Assembly: GCA_913031125.1 (NCBI GenBank)
Contig: CAJWFK010000001.1
Location: forward strand, 88,652 to 152,651
Reading direction: 5' to 3'
DNA: 64,000 nucleotides
Source of the DNA: an uncultured Woeseia sp.
GTDB taxonomy: Bacteria > Pseudomonadota > Gammaproteobacteria > Steroidobacterales > Woeseiaceae
Positions 35,408 through 46,727 of the stretch are shown in pieces. Positions within the stretch are counted from its first letter, which is position 1. Each line of letters opens with the position of its first letter. The notes below the pieces were generated by a model, which was not told the origin of the DNA, ran no database searches, and saw only the letters and a program-made list of their open reading frames with translations. The position numbers were made by a program, and so were the translations under genes.

Positions 35408-35694
35408 TGGTTAATTATTCCATAAAAATAGAGCAACCACAGGCATCTAACTTTGCGAAGATTGAGCAATCTATTAAGTATTGCACCGAACTTGTTGTTT
35501 CCCCGTATGGAAGTAGCATAACTTCCAAACAACTACTGATTCGACTGATTGCTATTCACACGTAAGAAGTTTAAAGGGTGCGCCACTACCCGTTCCGCGA
35601 GCTCAATATCTTTAAACCTCGTGGCCATAATAATCCCGCTAATTTGCACATCTTTCCTTTTCAAGTACGCAAAATTTTAAAGCTACTAAGCGGC
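35408..35694. other. recA upstream region with a 20-bp inverted repeat
   Basis: The gap between pncC and recA is AT-rich. It holds a perfect inverted repeat, TGGAAGT-N6-ACTTCCA, at 35508-35527, about 130 bp before the recA ATG. No LexA box, terminator or gene was recognised. The repeat could be an operator or an mRNA hairpin. Confidence 0.4.
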
Positions 35695-36210
35695 TTATTG
35701 CTTTTTTTGTACCCTTAACCGCTCTCTAACACCCTGCAGAGCACAAAGAACTGTTTGTTCCCGAATTTCTTGTCGGTTCCCATGTAAAAATAACTTTGCT
35801 GTATTAACAATTGGTCCGCTACTAGCCCTGAGCGCCCATGCGAGCCAGACAGTCCCCACCGGTTTTTCTATTGTGCCGCCGCCTGGGCCAGCGATACCGC
35901 TAACGGCCACTGCAAAATCCGCTCCACTCGTCTCAAGTGTGCCAGTTACCATCTCAGCAACTACTTCTTCACTTACAGCTCCAAACTCTTCGAGGACAAT
36001 CTCATTTACACCAAGTAGTGTCGTCTTTGCAGCATTAGAATAAGCAACCATGCCAAAGCCGAAGCATTGTGACGATCCGCTCACATCGGTGAGAGCTTTA
36101 CTTATCCATCCGCCAGTACAGGATTCAGCGACAGCTATGAGTTTCCCAGAACTAATCAGTTCCTTGACCAAGACATTAGCTAAATTTTCTATCTCGTATT
36201 TATTGTCCAT
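35695..36210 (-). CDS. pncC: CinA C-terminal domain protein, nicotinamide-nucleotide amidase PncC
   Basis: A 171-aa stand-alone CinA C-terminal domain. It has AVAESCTGGWISKALTDVSGSS with the active-site Ser/Thr region, GMVAYSNAAKTTLLGV, VSGIAGPGGG and KPVGTVWLAW. It deamidates NMN to nicotinate mononucleotide in pyridine nucleotide recycling. It overlaps the upstream glycosyltransferase stop by 11 bp and lies before recA, a common cinA-recA arrangement. Confidence 0.94.
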   Translation of the reverse strand: MDNKYEIENLANVLVKELISSGKLIAVAESCTGGWISKALTDVSGSSQCFGFGMVAYSNAAKTTLLGVNEIVLEEFGAVSEEVVAEMVTGTLETSGADFAVAVSGIAGPGGGTIEKPVGTVWLAWALRASSGPIVNTAKLFLHGNRQEIREQTVLCALQGVRERLRVQKKQ

Positions 36211-37294
36211 GGACTAATTCGCTGTATATATCGATATGTCCTTCTACCATTTTCGATACACTAAAATTCTCAAGCATACGGCGCCTTCCTGCCACGCCCA
36301 TCGCTCCCCGAAGTTCTGGCTCTTCAATTAGCTTGCCGATTGCTGAACATAATTTACCTTGGTTGTACAACGGAACCAAAAGACCGGTTTCCATATGCAC
36401 AATAGCTTCACGGCACCCCGCCACGTCAAACGCTATAACAGGTAGTTGAGCTGCCGATGCCTTTAAAATTGAGACACCGAGACCTTCTTTATCTGCAGAA
36501 TGCACAAACAAATCGAAAGCAGCTAGATAATCATCGATATCGCTTCTAAATCCCACAAATTGAACAGCATTATCCACACCTAGTTTGCGAGCCAGTGCAA
36601 TTAAACGTGCTCTTTCTGGGCCCCTGCCAAAAAACACAACGCGCACCTCAGGATGGAGCGTTAAAACCTGTGGAAGAGCATTTAAGATAAAACGGTGACC
36701 CTTCCTCTTTATAAGCTGGGCTGCCACCGCAATGGCGAACGTATTGTGCCTGATCCCGAATTCCTCCAACTGTCGCCGTTCTGCGCTCTTCTTTACAGTA
36801 TTAACATCTACCGCACTGCGAATAACTGAGAGTTTTTTCGGATCGACCCTACTGTCTCTCAAAACAGCAGCAATGTGCTCTGATATAGCAACAATTTTTT
36901 GAAATGGCATATATCTTAGAAGAGCAATTAACGATTTTTCTGCACTATCAACGCGGCGAGAGACGACTGCCGGTTTGTGGGATAACAATGAAGCCCACCC
37001 TCCAAGTAAGTCTCCACCCCGCCGACTATGGCAATGGACGATATCGGGTTGTTCGCAGCGAAGAAACCTATTTAGTCTTATCGGAAAAGCCAAATCCAAA
37101 TCCCCATTACAAGGGATATTGACGACTCGCAATCCAGCCCGTTGCGCAACACTATCTATTTCCGTCCCAGCTGAGCACACCAGTACAGAATCAACGTCCC
37201 GTTCAGCGAGTCCTTGTATTAGCCAGATTACCTGTTGCGCCCCACCATAAAAGTGACGACCAGTTTCAACATGCACAATTTTCATATCAGCCAT
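36200..37294 (-). CDS. Glycosyltransferase family 4 protein
   Basis: About 364 aa from ATG 37294 (37285 also possible). Upstream in-frame starts would run into the divergent mutS leader. GT-B fold: the N-terminal VETGRHFYGGAQQVIWLI donor-domain start and HCHSRRGGD, and the C-terminal half with VAAQLIKRKGHRFI, FFGRGPERARLI and the EGLGVSILKASAAQLPVIAF nucleotide-sugar motif with its Glu pair. It probably adds a sugar to a lipopolysaccharide or other envelope glycan at the inner membrane. Donor and acceptor are unknown. Confidence 0.88.
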   Translation of the reverse strand: MADMKIVHVETGRHFYGGAQQVIWLIQGLAERDVDSVLVCSAGTEIDSVAQRAGLRVVNIPCNGDLDLAFPIRLNRFLRCEQPDIVHCHSRRGGDLLGGWASLLSHKPAVVSRRVDSAEKSLIALLRYMPFQKIVAISEHIAAVLRDSRVDPKKLSVIRSAVDVNTVKKSAERRQLEEFGIRHNTFAIAVAAQLIKRKGHRFILNALPQVLTLHPEVRVVFFGRGPERARLIALARKLGVDNAVQFVGFRSDIDDYLAAFDLFVHSADKEGLGVSILKASAAQLPVIAFDVAGCREAIVHMETGLLVPLYNQGKLCSAIGKLIEEPELRGAMGVAGRRRMLENFSVSKMVEGHIDIYSELVHGQ

Positions 37295-37360
37295 ATCAGA
37301 ATCGACTTCGTTAACTGCAAAGGCTAGCATGAACAGATAAACCAACAATAACGACAAAGC

Positions 37361-39922
37361 ATGAGCGCCACAGTCCGTCCCATACATACGCCAATGATGC
37401 AGCAATATTTAAGCATTAAGGCCGAATACCCTGACATGATGGTTTTCTATCGTATGGGAGACTTCTATGAACTTTTCTTCGATGACGCGAGACGCGCTGC
37501 ATCGCTTTTAGACATCACGTTAACGGCGCGAGGTAAGTCCGCTGGCAAACCAATCCCGATGGCTGGTGTCCCATATCACGCCGCGGAGACATATCTTGCA
37601 AAACTTGTTAGCAAAGGCGAATCAGTCGCAATTTGTGAACAGGTCGGAGATCCTGCAACAAGTAAAGGACCAGTAGAACGAAAAGTGATGCGGGTCATAA
37701 CACCAGGAACATTGACCGATGAAGCATTACTAAAAGCAGGGCGGGATAATGTTGTAGCTGCGATTAGCGTCAGTAGCCAAAAAATCGGCATTGCGTGGAT
37801 CGAGTTAGCCGGCGGACGTTTTCGTTTAACAGAGGTCCACGATACAGAATCTATGTTAAGTGAACTGGAAAGAATCAGTCCGGCAGAGATTATCATCGAT
37901 GAAGAGCACAATAAGTTCCCCGAATTAAATCACAAAATAAGAATAGTCGAGCGGCCACCTTGGCATTTTGATCAAGATAGCGCTGAACGCCTCCTAACAT
38001 CACAGTTTCGGACGAAAACCTTGAGTGGGTTTGGCTGCGAAAACATGGCCATTGGTGTATCAGCTGCAGGGGCATTATTACAGTATGTCACTGATACTCA
38101 GAAAACTTCGCTACCGCACCTTAATTCGATAATGGTTGAGCAAATTTCTGATGCAATACTTATGGATGCGCCTACCCGCAGAAACCTTGAGTTAGACCAA
38201 AGCTTAACCGGTAACCACAAACATACGCTGGTAGGGATTATGGATCGCTGCCAAACTGCTATGGGCTCACGTCTATTAAGAAGGTGGATTCAACGTCCGC
38301 TGCGCGACGCTAATACTTTGAAAAGCCGCTATCAGGGTATTAAAACGCTAATATTAGATCAAAGGACAGCGCCAATACAGGAATGTCTCAAAGCTGTAGG
38401 CGATATAGAACGGATACTTTCCCGAGTAGCTCTCAGGTCAGTTCGGCCAAGAGATCTCAAGCAATTGGAGATATCGCTATCACGCGTACCGGACCTCAAA
38501 AATTTACTTAAGCCTATTCAGTCCCCGCTTTTGGAAGATCTCAGGACCAAGATCAATGCTCACGCAGTTGAACGGGATCTTTTACAAAGGGCTATTGTCG
38601 AAAATCCCCCGATGTTGATTAGAGAAGGTGGCGTAATTGCGCCAGAATACGATACTGATCTTGATGAACTCCGCGCTATCGCGAATAACGCAGATCAATA
38701 CTTACTTGATCTAGAAGCAAAAGAGAAGGAACGCACTGGGATCCAGACATTAAAACTTGGCTATAACAGAGTTCATGGCTACTACATCGAAATAAGTAAA
38801 GCTCAAGCGGAAAAAGCCCCAGCCGAATATATCAGACGCCAGACTTTGAAAGCTGCTGAGCGATTCATCATACCTGAACTTAAGGAGTTTGAAGATAAAG
38901 TGTTGAGTGCACGCGAACGGGCACTTAGCCACGAGAAATATCTTTATGAAGACATAATCGACAAACTCATCGAATCCTTGCCAAATATTCAAAAGACTGC
39001 AGCAGGACTTTCCGAGCTTGACGTCCTAGTCTCCCTCGCAGAACGCGCCGAGGCACTCAATTTTTCTGAGCCAGAAATTGTTGACGAACCCTGCATAGAA
39101 ATATCCGGTGGCCGACACCCAGTAGTAGAAACAGTTATCGAAAATCCATTCATAGCGAACGATCTTTCGCTTGATAAAAGTCAAAGACTTTTAGTTATTA
39201 CCGGACCGAATATGGGTGGAAAATCTACTTTTATGCGCCAGACTGCGCTTATCACTATTCTTGCTCACATCGGAAGTTTCGTGCCAGCTGAAAGTCTGAA
39301 AATTGGCCCCATTGATCGCATTTTCACCCGAATAGGGGCTTCCGATGATATCGCTGGAGGACGTTCTACATTCATGGTTGAAATGACTGAAACAGCAACC
39401 ATTTTGAATAATGCGTCACCGAGCAGTTTGGTCTTAATGGATGAAATCGGTCGGGGAACCAGCACATTTGATGGCCTCTCGCTTGCATGGGCAGCAGCTC
39501 ATTATATGGCTGAAAATATTGGTGCCTTCACTTTATTCGCTACGCATTACTTCGAGCTAACCGCTCTCGCCAACGAACTACCCACGTGCAACAACGTACA
39601 TCTGGATGCGACAGAACATAAAGGAGAGCTTGTTTTTCTACACACCGTGAAACCGGGGCCAGCTAACCAAAGTTATGGCTTACAGGTTGCAGCACTAGCT
39701 GGCGTGCCACGCGACGTTGTAGCTTTAGCAAAGCATTACTTGACATCATTGGAACCCTCGCTGCCGTCGGAGCACCCCCAAGCTAAATTAGATTTTTTGA
39801 TAGATGCTCAAGCTGAGCGGAACGACTTGGTGAGTCAAGAATTCGATGAAATCGATCCAGATACAATGACACCACGTGATGCCCTAGACTTTATTTATAG
39901 GGTTAAGAAACTAAGAAGCTAA
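37361..39922 (+). CDS. mutS: DNA mismatch repair protein MutS
   Basis: 853 aa, full length. The mismatch-reading [11 protein letters not shown] is near residue 36. Connector and lever domains follow, then the ATPase with Walker [11 protein letters not shown], Walker [17 protein letters not shown] and the ATHYFELT switch. The C-terminal helix-turn-helix dimerisation region is present (about 800-853). It is divergent from the glycosyltransferase. Its last bases overlap the convergent nudB stop. Confidence 0.98.
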   Translation: MSATVRPIHTPMMQQYLSIKAEYPDMMVFYRMGDFYELFFDDARRAASLLDITLTARGKSAGKPIPMAGVPYHAAETYLAKLVSKGESVAICEQVGDPATSKGPVERKVMRVITPGTLTDEALLKAGRDNVVAAISVSSQKIGIAWIELAGGRFRLTEVHDTESMLSELERISPAEIIIDEEHNKFPELNHKIRIVERPPWHFDQDSAERLLTSQFRTKTLSGFGCENMAIGVSAAGALLQYVTDTQKTSLPHLNSIMVEQISDAILMDAPTRRNLELDQSLTGNHKHTLVGIMDRCQTAMGSRLLRRWIQRPLRDANTLKSRYQGIKTLILDQRTAPIQECLKAVGDIERILSRVALRSVRPRDLKQLEISLSRVPDLKNLLKPIQSPLLEDLRTKINAHAVERDLLQRAIVENPPMLIREGGVIAPEYDTDLDELRAIANNADQYLLDLEAKEKERTGIQTLKLGYNRVHGYYIEISKAQAEKAPAEYIRRQTLKAAERFIIPELKEFEDKVLSARERALSHEKYLYEDIIDKLIESLPNIQKTAAGLSELDVLVSLAERAEALNFSEPEIVDEPCIEISGGRHPVVETVIENPFIANDLSLDKSQRLLVITGPNMGGKSTFMRQTALITILAHIGSFVPAESLKIGPIDRIFTRIGASDDIAGGRSTFMVEMTETATILNNASPSSLVLMDEIGRGTSTFDGLSLAWAAAHYMAENIGAFTLFATHYFELTALANELPTCNNVHLDATEHKGELVFLHTVKPGPANQSYGLQVAALAGVPRDVVALAKHYLTSLEPSLPSEHPQAKLDFLIDAQAERNDLVSQEFDEIDPDTMTPRDALDFIYRVKKLRS

Positions 39923-40345
39923 ACTAGCCCGCAATCGCTTTAACGCCTCACGATTTGTCCAGGACCACACGAGTTCAGTTGCCTTTTCAATCGATACCCA
40001 GCACCAATCAATGTGTTCCTTTGAGTTCACAGTGATGTCCATAGTGGTGTCAACCCTGTAGTGCCATTCATACTCAATATTCTTGGTTACACCTACGGAA
40101 TATCTAGATAACCATCGTGGGTCGATCTCGAAAACCCGCCGGACTTCCTGATCCACTAAGATTCCTTCAACAGTCAGTCCCGTCTCTTCAAAAAGTTCGC
40201 GCTTAGCAGCATCAGCATGACTTTCTCCATCATCAAGGGAGCCTGTCACAGACTGCCAATAGCTGAACGGGTCCTTACGTTTTAGTAACAATACTTTAGG
40301 TTCATCTGTGTGTACAACAACCAATACCGATTCTGGGCGCCTCAC
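39911..40345 (-). CDS. nudB: Dihydroneopterin triphosphate diphosphatase NudB
   Basis: About 144 aa from GTG 40345, where the NudB N terminus ([11 protein letters not shown]) begins. Nudix box: [29 protein letters not shown] and [20 protein letters not shown] match NudB rather than other Nudix enzymes. It removes pyrophosphate from dihydroneopterin triphosphate in folate synthesis. There is no good ribosome site before the GTG, so translation may be coupled to aspS, whose stop is 13 bp upstream. An in-frame extension to 40432 would overlap aspS and looks spurious. Confidence 0.88.
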   Translation of the reverse strand: MRRPESVLVVVHTDEPKVLLLKRKDPFSYWQSVTGSLDDGESHADAAKRELFEETGLTVEGILVDQEVRRVFEIDPRWLSRYSVGVTKNIEYEWHYRVDTTMDITVNSKEHIDWCWVSIEKATELVWSWTNREALKRLRASLAS

Positions 40346-40358
40346 TTTACCAATATTG

Positions 40359-42131
40359 TCATTGCGTCCGGGGTACGCGGATACGAATTCCGGTTTCGCG
40401 CAACTGCTCAGCAGAAACGCTTCCGGGAGCATCAGTCAACGGACAACTGGCTATCTGTGTTTTTGGAAATGCAATGACATCCCTAATACTATCAGCACCC
40501 GCCATTAGTGCTACCAGACGATCAATGCCGAAAGCAATTCCACCATGGGGAGGGCATCCATATTGCAGTGCTTGTAACAGAAAACCAAACCGCTCTTTAG
40601 CTTCTTTTTCACCAATACCAAGTAATTCAAATACAGCTGCCTGCATAGGCTGATTATGAATGCGAATCGAACCACCACCTATCTCAGAGCCATTCAACAC
40701 CATATCGTATGCCCTAGATAATACGGTATCTGGTTCTGTCCCTATAAGTGCTGGATCATCAATTGCTGGCGCTGTAAACGGGTGGTGCATAGAGGTCCAG
40801 CGACCAGTCCGCTGATCCTGTTGAAACATGGGGAATTCGAAAATCCAGAGCGGTTTCCAGCTATCCTCTATCAGTTTCCGATCAGTACCTACTTTTACTC
40901 TTAAGGCCCCAACCGCATCGTTTACTATTTGTGCCTTGTCTGCTCCAAAAAAAATTAAATCGCCAGTTTTTGCATTAGTGCGTTCTAGAACACCAGTGAC
41001 AGCTTCATCAGGAAGAAATTTAAGAATTGGAGACTGCAGGCCATCACGTCCTGCATTGGCATCATTAATTTTGATATATGCAAGGCCTTTTGCGCCATAT
41101 CTTCCCACATAGTTTGTATAGTCATCGATCTCTTTTCGGCTAAGCGAACTTCCGCCTGGGACATTGAGGGCGACTACCCTGCCTTTTGGGTCGGCAGCTG
41201 GGCCAGCAAATACCTTGAACTCGATAGACTGCATCAAATCTTTAACTTCCACTAGTTCAAGTGGAATCCGGAGGTCGGGCTTGTCCGAACCAAAACGTCG
41301 TAGCGCTTCCTCGTAACTCATTCGAGGAAATGGTGAAGGCAGGTCAATGCCCATCACCTTTTTAAAGATGGCTCGCACAAGTTCTTCCATTCTCTCCATG
41401 ACGGTGTCTTCATTTACAAAACTCATCTCAACATCAAGCTGTGTGAATTCTGGCTGTCGGTCAGCACGAAGATCTTCATCGCGGAAACAGCGAACTATCT
41501 GGTAGTAACGATCCAGACCAGACATCATCAAAAGTTGTTTAAATATCTGCGGTGACTGCGGCAACGCAAAAAATTTTCCGGCATGTGTACGGCTCGGAAC
41601 AATATAGTCGCGGGCACCCTCAGGCGTTGCGCGCGTTAACATTGGCGTCTCTACATCGACGAAACCATCTTCGTCCATGAAATTGCGAATAGTCCGTGTT
41701 ACAGCATGCCTCAATCTCAGATTATCGAGCATCTGTTTCCGCCGAAGATCAAGATAGCGATATTTGAGTCGCACCTCTTCATTTGCAGATTCATCGTGGT
41801 GGAACGGCGGTGTTACAGAATCGTTTAGTGTCTCTAATTCATACGCAAGAACCTCTACACCACCGGTTCGCATCTCTGGATTGACTGTTCCTTTGGGTCG
41901 CTTACGTACTTTACCTTTCACTGCAAGCACAAACTCACCACGAATTCTTTCAGCTTCCGAAAATATCTGCGGACGATCTGGATCAAATACGACTTGCAAT
42001 AGGCCCTCGCGGTCTCGGAGGTCGACAAAAATGACTCCACCATGGTCACGGCGGCGATGAACCCATCCGCAGACAGATATTTCTTCCCCTATAAGGTCTT
42101 CATCTACTTTTCCACAATAATGAGTTCGCAT
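40359..42131 (-). CDS. aspS: Aspartate--tRNA ligase (bacterial type)
   Basis: 590 aa, normal length. The N-terminal OB-fold anticodon domain has [22 protein letters not shown]. Class II motif 2 is [26 protein letters not shown], the bacterial GAD insertion spans about 300-420, and motif 3 is [15 protein letters not shown]. It charges tRNA-Asp. It lies in the order fmdB-DUF502-aspS-nudB common in Gammaproteobacteria. Confidence 0.98.
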   Translation of the reverse strand: MRTHYCGKVDEDLIGEEISVCGWVHRRRDHGGVIFVDLRDREGLLQVVFDPDRPQIFSEAERIRGEFVLAVKGKVRKRPKGTVNPEMRTGGVEVLAYELETLNDSVTPPFHHDESANEEVRLKYRYLDLRRKQMLDNLRLRHAVTRTIRNFMDEDGFVDVETPMLTRATPEGARDYIVPSRTHAGKFFALPQSPQIFKQLLMMSGLDRYYQIVRCFRDEDLRADRQPEFTQLDVEMSFVNEDTVMERMEELVRAIFKKVMGIDLPSPFPRMSYEEALRRFGSDKPDLRIPLELVEVKDLMQSIEFKVFAGPAADPKGRVVALNVPGGSSLSRKEIDDYTNYVGRYGAKGLAYIKINDANAGRDGLQSPILKFLPDEAVTGVLERTNAKTGDLIFFGADKAQIVNDAVGALRVKVGTDRKLIEDSWKPLWIFEFPMFQQDQRTGRWTSMHHPFTAPAIDDPALIGTEPDTVLSRAYDMVLNGSEIGGGSIRIHNQPMQAAVFELLGIGEKEAKERFGFLLQALQYGCPPHGGIAFGIDRLVALMAGADSIRDVIAFPKTQIASCPLTDAPGSVSAEQLRETGIRIRVPRTQ

Positions 42132-42205
42132 ATTAGATCCGGCAAGTGCCTAGAACGAGGCGGAATATTAGGTCGTTAGCAGTCCAGCTGCAACATTCAG
42201 CTACC

Positions 42206-42862
42206 TTATTCTTTTTGCTCTTCTCGCAAACCAAGGGATAGTTCTCCTAGCTGTTCTTTGCGCCAGGTAGGTACGACAACACCTAGCGATATAATCATCT
42301 TAAGGGCTTCGTCTACATCCATATCAAGCGCTACCACATCTTTTTTAGGTACGATAATGATAAACCCAGATGTTGGATTTGGGGTGGTTGGAACAAATGT
42401 GCAAACCACCTCTTCTCCTGTTCGTCCTTGAACCTCCCCCAGCTCACTCGAAGTCTGGAAAGCCAAGCTGAACAGCCCTTTCCGAGGATATTCGATCAGA
42501 AGCACCTGTTTGAATGAATTACTAGAATCAGAAAACACGATCTCAGCGAAATTCTTTGCGGCTGAATATACCGACCGAACTACAGGAATCCTATCTAAAA
42601 CAGACTCCCAAAAGTTCACCATACTACGCCCCACTATATTAGCGGCAAAGATACCCGTTAAGAACACAACAAGAATTGTCAGTACGAATCCCAATCCCGG
42701 GATGCCGAAACCGAACAAGCTTTCCGGCCTAAACTGCTCAGGAAGAAACAGAAGCGTACGATCCATTAATCCTATGAGGATGCGGAGCAGAAAAACGGTT
42801 ACCCCGATAGGTAGCCAGACCAAGATGCCCGCCACCATGTAGCGTCGGAAATGCTTTAACAT
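42206..42862 (-). CDS. DUF502 family membrane protein
   Basis: A 218-aa inner-membrane protein with two or three N-terminal helices (YMVAGILVWLPIGVTVFLL and GLGFVLTILVVFLTGIFAANIVG). A soluble C-terminal domain follows with IPVVRSVYSAAKNFAE, CTFVPTTPNPTSGFIIIVPK and SLGVVVP, all DUF502 hallmarks. Function is not established. It sits between fmdB and aspS, as usual. Confidence 0.92.
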   Translation of the reverse strand: MLKHFRRYMVAGILVWLPIGVTVFLLRILIGLMDRTLLFLPEQFRPESLFGFGIPGLGFVLTILVVFLTGIFAANIVGRSMVNFWESVLDRIPVVRSVYSAAKNFAEIVFSDSSNSFKQVLLIEYPRKGLFSLAFQTSSELGEVQGRTGEEVVCTFVPTTPNPTSGFIIIVPKKDVVALDMDVDEALKMIISLGVVVPTWRKEQLGELSLGLREEQKE

Positions 42863-42877
42863 GACTTTAGTATTTTT

Positions 42878-43177
42878 TTATTCATCTTTTTTGGATTCCG
42901 GTTTCGGCTTTGATTTTTTTTCACCGGCCGAAACTTTATCTTTATCAACAGATTTTGGAGGTTCGGACTCACTCTTATGCACGTTTTTCTGGTTATCTTT
43001 TTTAAAATCTGTCTCGTACCAGCCTTGTCCCTTCAGGCGAAAACGCGGGGCAGACAAGAGCCTTGTCAGTGCTGGCTCCCCACACTCCGGACAATCAACC
43101 AAGCGCGCATCGCTAAGTTTTTGTAGCGCATCCAGCATGTGATCACACTTCTTGCAAGCATACTCGTAAATAGGCAC
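42878..43177 (-). CDS. FmdB family zinc ribbon protein
   Basis: A 99-aa protein with a zinc ribbon of two CxxC pairs: MPIYEYACKKCDH (Cys8, Cys11) and DCPECGEPALTRL. A lysine- and serine-rich disordered tail follows (about 55-99). The FmdB-type putative regulators commonly precede DUF502 and aspS. No proven function. Confidence 0.92.
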   Translation of the reverse strand: MPIYEYACKKCDHMLDALQKLSDARLVDCPECGEPALTRLLSAPRFRLKGQGWYETDFKKDNQKNVHKSESEPPKSVDKDKVSAGEKKSKPKPESKKDE

Positions 43178-43246
43178 GCATCATACTCCGACAAACTTCT
43201 GGCTGGGTCAGATCAAACCGACACAGCGAATTTAATTATAGGCCTA

Positions 43247-45826
43247 TCAAGCAGCTCTCTGGAACTCTAGATTATCGCCGCCGACCGCCACTTCAATTGT
43301 GTCACCTGGTTTAAAGTTTCCACAAAGGATTTCCTGCGCAAGCGGGTTTTCTACTTGCTGTTGAATAGCCCTTTTCAAGGGCCTTGCCCCATATACAGGA
43401 TCAAAACCAGCTTTAGCCAACTTTTCACAAGCACCATCGGACAAGATAATTTTCATGTCACGATGTGCCAACCTTTCGTACAAGTGTCTAAGTTGAATAT
43501 CGACAATCATACGAATGTGCTGACGACTAAGCGGATTAAACACGATAAGGTCATCGATTCGATTGATAAATTCAGGTCGAAAATACTCTCCAACAACATC
43601 CATCAATGAAGATTTCATCTGATCGTAATGTTCGTCGCCAGCAAATTCTTGAATTTTCTGGGAGCCCAAATTGGATGTCATGACGATCACCGTGTTCCGA
43701 AAATCCACTGTTCTTCCTTGACCATCCGTGAGCCTTCCATCATCAAGAACCTGCAATAAAACATTGAACACATCTGGATGCGCCTTCTCAACCTCATCTA
43801 AAAGGATCACAGAATACGGTCTTCGGCGAATAGCTTCGGTCAGAAGTCCACCTTGATCATAGCCTACATAACCCGGCGGTGCTCCTATCAACCGAGCAAC
43901 GGAATGCTTCTCCATATATTCAGACATGTCGATCCTGACCATTGCATCGTCAGTATCAAATAAAAAGTGAGCTAGCGCCTTTGTTAATTCAGTTTTGCCA
44001 ACACCCGTTGGGCCAAGAAACAGAAACGATCCTATCGGTTGTTTTGGATCTGCGAGTCCTGCACGGGACCGCCGAATTGCATCAGCCACGCTATTTACTG
44101 CTTCTTTTTGTCCTACAACGCGTTTTTGCAAACTGCCTTCCATTTGCAACAGCTTTTCCGTCTCACCCTCAAGCATCTTAGACACCGGGATACCTGTCCA
44201 CTTTGATACGATTTCAGCAACTTCCTCTTCTGTTACGTTGTTACGAATGAGTGTATTACCTTTACCTTCCTCCATGACAGCCTCACCAAGCTGCTGTTCA
44301 AGCTCTGGGATTCTCCCATACTGCAACTCTGACATTCGTGCCAAATCATTAGCTCGATGCGCCGCTTCTAGTTCGAGCCGAGCCCGCTCAAGCTCCTCTT
44401 TAAGATGAGTGGTTCCGTGCATCGCTGCCTTTTCCGATTTCCATAGTTCCTCAAGATCGGAAAACTCAAGCTCCAGTTCATTAAGCTGGCTCTCAAGTCC
44501 AATAAGCCGCTTTTTAGAAGCGTCGTCCGACTCTTTCTTTAGAGCTTCCCGTTCAATTTTCAACTGAATTATTCGGCGCTCAAGCTTATCCATCTCCTCT
44601 GGCTTGGAATCGATTTCGATACGGATGCGTGAGGCTGCCTCATCAATCAAATCTATGGCCTTGTCAGGTAGCTGCCGGTCAGCGATGTAACGATGAGATA
44701 AAGTCGCTGCTCCAACTATTGCCGGATCCGTAATCTCGACACCATGGTGTACTTCATAGCGTTCCTTTAACCCCCGGAGGATGGCGATGGTATCTTCCAC
44801 ATTAGGTTCATCGATCAGAACTTTCTGGAATCGCCGTTCCAGAGCCGCATCCTTCTCAAGATAATTACGGTATTCATCCAATGTTGTCGCACCCACACAA
44901 TGAAGCTCGCCTCTCGCCAAGGCTGGCTTGAGCATATTACCTGCATCTAATGCACCTTCAGCCTTTCCTGCCCCGACCATCGTGTGTAATTCATCGATGA
45001 AAAGAATAATTTGTCCCTCTTGTTTTGAAAGGTCGTTAAGTACCGCTTTGAGCCGTTCTTCAAATTCGCCACGAAACTTAGCGCCTGCAATCAAAGCACC
45101 CATGTCAAGCGATAAGATTCTTTTATTTCTTAATCCCTCAGGAATTTCATTGTTCACGATTCGTTGTGCCAGACCTTCAATAATTGCCGTCTTGCCTACC
45201 CCAGGCTCTCCTATAAGAACAGGGTTATTTTTCGTACGCCTTTGTAAAATCTGTATAGTGCGGCGAATTTCATCGTCACGGCCTATTATTGGATCAAGTT
45301 TTCCTTGCTCCGCTGATTCAGTCAGGTCATTCGTATATTTTTCTAGGGCCTGTCTAGTCTCCTCTGTATTTGGATCAGTCACCTTACTCCCGCCACGTAA
45401 TTTTTCTATCGCATCAACGATTACAGGATGGCTTGCCCCGGCCTGTTCAAGCACCTGACGCACCGATGAGCCTTTGTCGAGCGCAGCAATCACGAATAAT
45501 TCGCTAGATATATATTTGTCTCCCCTTTCCTGCGAAAATTTATCCGCTAAGTTGAGTAAGTTAGAAAGATCATTGGAAACATGCAAGTCTCCGCCCACCC
45601 CCTCAACATTAGGAAGCCTGTCTATCATATTAGCAAGCTGGGATCGCAGTAGATTTACGTTTACATCCGCTTTTGCTAACAAGCCCCGAACCGTGCTCCC
45701 CTGCTGGTCAAGCAGAGCTACCATTACATGTGCGGGCTCAACAAACTGATTCCCTAGCCCCACAGCCAACGACTGCGCATCAGCCAGCGCCATCTGAAAT
45801 TTACTTGTTAGCTTGTCTATTCGCAT
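43247..45826 (-). CDS. clpB: ATP-dependent chaperone ClpB
   Basis: 859 aa, full length. It has the Clp N-domain (1-145), AAA1 with [15 protein letters not shown] and [12 protein letters not shown], a coiled-coil middle domain (about 400-530, charged heptads) and AAA2 with [17 protein letters not shown] and [14 protein letters not shown]. It disaggregates proteins with DnaK. It is third in the rluD-pgeF-clpB run; the 163-bp gap before it may hold its own promoter, though I could not fix a sigma-32 site. Confidence 0.98.
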   Translation of the reverse strand: MRIDKLTSKFQMALADAQSLAVGLGNQFVEPAHVMVALLDQQGSTVRGLLAKADVNVNLLRSQLANMIDRLPNVEGVGGDLHVSNDLSNLLNLADKFSQERGDKYISSELFVIAALDKGSSVRQVLEQAGASHPVIVDAIEKLRGGSKVTDPNTEETRQALEKYTNDLTESAEQGKLDPIIGRDDEIRRTIQILQRRTKNNPVLIGEPGVGKTAIIEGLAQRIVNNEIPEGLRNKRILSLDMGALIAGAKFRGEFEERLKAVLNDLSKQEGQIILFIDELHTMVGAGKAEGALDAGNMLKPALARGELHCVGATTLDEYRNYLEKDAALERRFQKVLIDEPNVEDTIAILRGLKERYEVHHGVEITDPAIVGAATLSHRYIADRQLPDKAIDLIDEAASRIRIEIDSKPEEMDKLERRIIQLKIEREALKKESDDASKKRLIGLESQLNELELEFSDLEELWKSEKAAMHGTTHLKEELERARLELEAAHRANDLARMSELQYGRIPELEQQLGEAVMEEGKGNTLIRNNVTEEEVAEIVSKWTGIPVSKMLEGETEKLLQMEGSLQKRVVGQKEAVNSVADAIRRSRAGLADPKQPIGSFLFLGPTGVGKTELTKALAHFLFDTDDAMVRIDMSEYMEKHSVARLIGAPPGYVGYDQGGLLTEAIRRRPYSVILLDEVEKAHPDVFNVLLQVLDDGRLTDGQGRTVDFRNTVIVMTSNLGSQKIQEFAGDEHYDQMKSSLMDVVGEYFRPEFINRIDDLIVFNPLSRQHIRMIVDIQLRHLYERLAHRDMKIILSDGACEKLAKAGFDPVYGARPLKRAIQQQVENPLAQEILCGNFKPGDTIEVAVGGDNLEFQRAA

Positions 45827-45989
45827 CGCATTAAAAATTTAGTTTTAATTGGTACAAACCTATAATTAGACTGCCAGTTATCTATGCCTAACAACAAAAC
45901 CTTTAAAAAATCACCGAAAATATTAAAAAGAGCCTTATTCCAACCGCTCTAACATAATAGATTGTGTCAATTCTTTCTTTTTCAAGAGG

Positions 45990-46727
45990 TTACGGCCGTC
46001 TATAAACAAATGACGCCATTCGTCCACATTGCCCATCTCGTCGAAATGAAAAAAAACGCTCAGAATCAGAATAAGTGCAACAATGACCACCTGAGATGTT
46101 AGCCACACCGCAATATTGAAGACGTTGTCGTGCAAGTCCATAAAGATCAGCTTGCCAACGTCCACGATTATTGCGTCGGAAGTGCTGTGCCGCTTCGTTG
46201 CTGTGTTGGAGGTATATTTGGCGAACTTCTTCGCCAACTTCGAATTCTGATTGAGAAATTGCCGGTCCAAGCCAGGCATGCAAATGGCACGGATGAGCAT
46301 CAAAGACGTCTACTGTAGCTTCCAATATTCCTCCAGCTAGTCCACGCCATCCGGCATGGGCAACTGCAACCTCTTTACCGTCATCAGAAGCTAAAATTAC
46401 CGGCAGACAATCGGCCGTCAATACAGCGCAAACAACACCAGGTTTTCTCGTAAAAGACGCATCAGCCTCAGCGCCCAAAGATGGCTCTATTGCGACATTC
46501 GTCCCATGCGACTGCGAAAGCCAAAGGGGTTCATTGGGTAGCTTACAGAAACGTCTGAGCTTTAGCCGATTCTCTTTGACCGCAGATAGCAAGTCACCCA
46601 CATGACTAGCTAGATTGAGCGAGCTATAACAACCTTTGCTGACACCCCCTGCTCTAAGAGTGCACCCTGCAACGATGCTATCGGGAGCATTCCATTCTGG
46701 CATGATGGACAAATCTATTTGCTTCAT
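45990..46727 (-). CDS. pgeF: Peptidoglycan editing factor PgeF (YfiH/DUF152)
   Basis: About 245 aa from ATG 46727, which overlaps the rluD stop as ATGA. Family motifs are TLRAGGVSKGCYSSLNLASHVGD, LSQSHGT, VLTADCLPV with the Cys, VAHAGWRGLAGGI and the C-terminal His region. The YfiH family was once called polyphenol oxidase/laccase; it removes wrongly incorporated residues from UDP-MurNAc-peptide precursors. It is coupled to rluD, as in E. coli. Confidence 0.93.
   Translation of the reverse strand: MKQIDLSIMPEWNAPDSIVAGCTLRAGGVSKGCYSSLNLASHVGDLLSAVKENRLKLRRFCKLPNEPLWLSQSHGTNVAIEPSLGAEADASFTRKPGVVCAVLTADCLPVILASDDGKEVAVAHAGWRGLAGGILEATVDVFDAHPCHLHAWLGPAISQSEFEVGEEVRQIYLQHSNEAAQHFRRNNRGRWQADLYGLARQRLQYCGVANISGGHCCTYSDSERFFSFRRDGQCGRMASFVYRRP

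Noticed and set aside
44928..45458. 176-aa plus-strand frame inside clpB
   Set aside because: Ser/Pro-rich shadow translation antisense to the conserved AAA1 domain of clpB.
45827..45989. Sigma-32 heat-shock promoter before clpB
   Set aside because: A CTTGAAA match occurs at 45986-45980 on the minus strand, but no CCCCAT-like -10 box follows at the right distance.
45935..46303. 122-aa minus-strand frame next to pgeF
   Set aside because: It overlaps most of the pgeF 3' half in another frame, has no family pattern, and pgeF is clearly the real gene.
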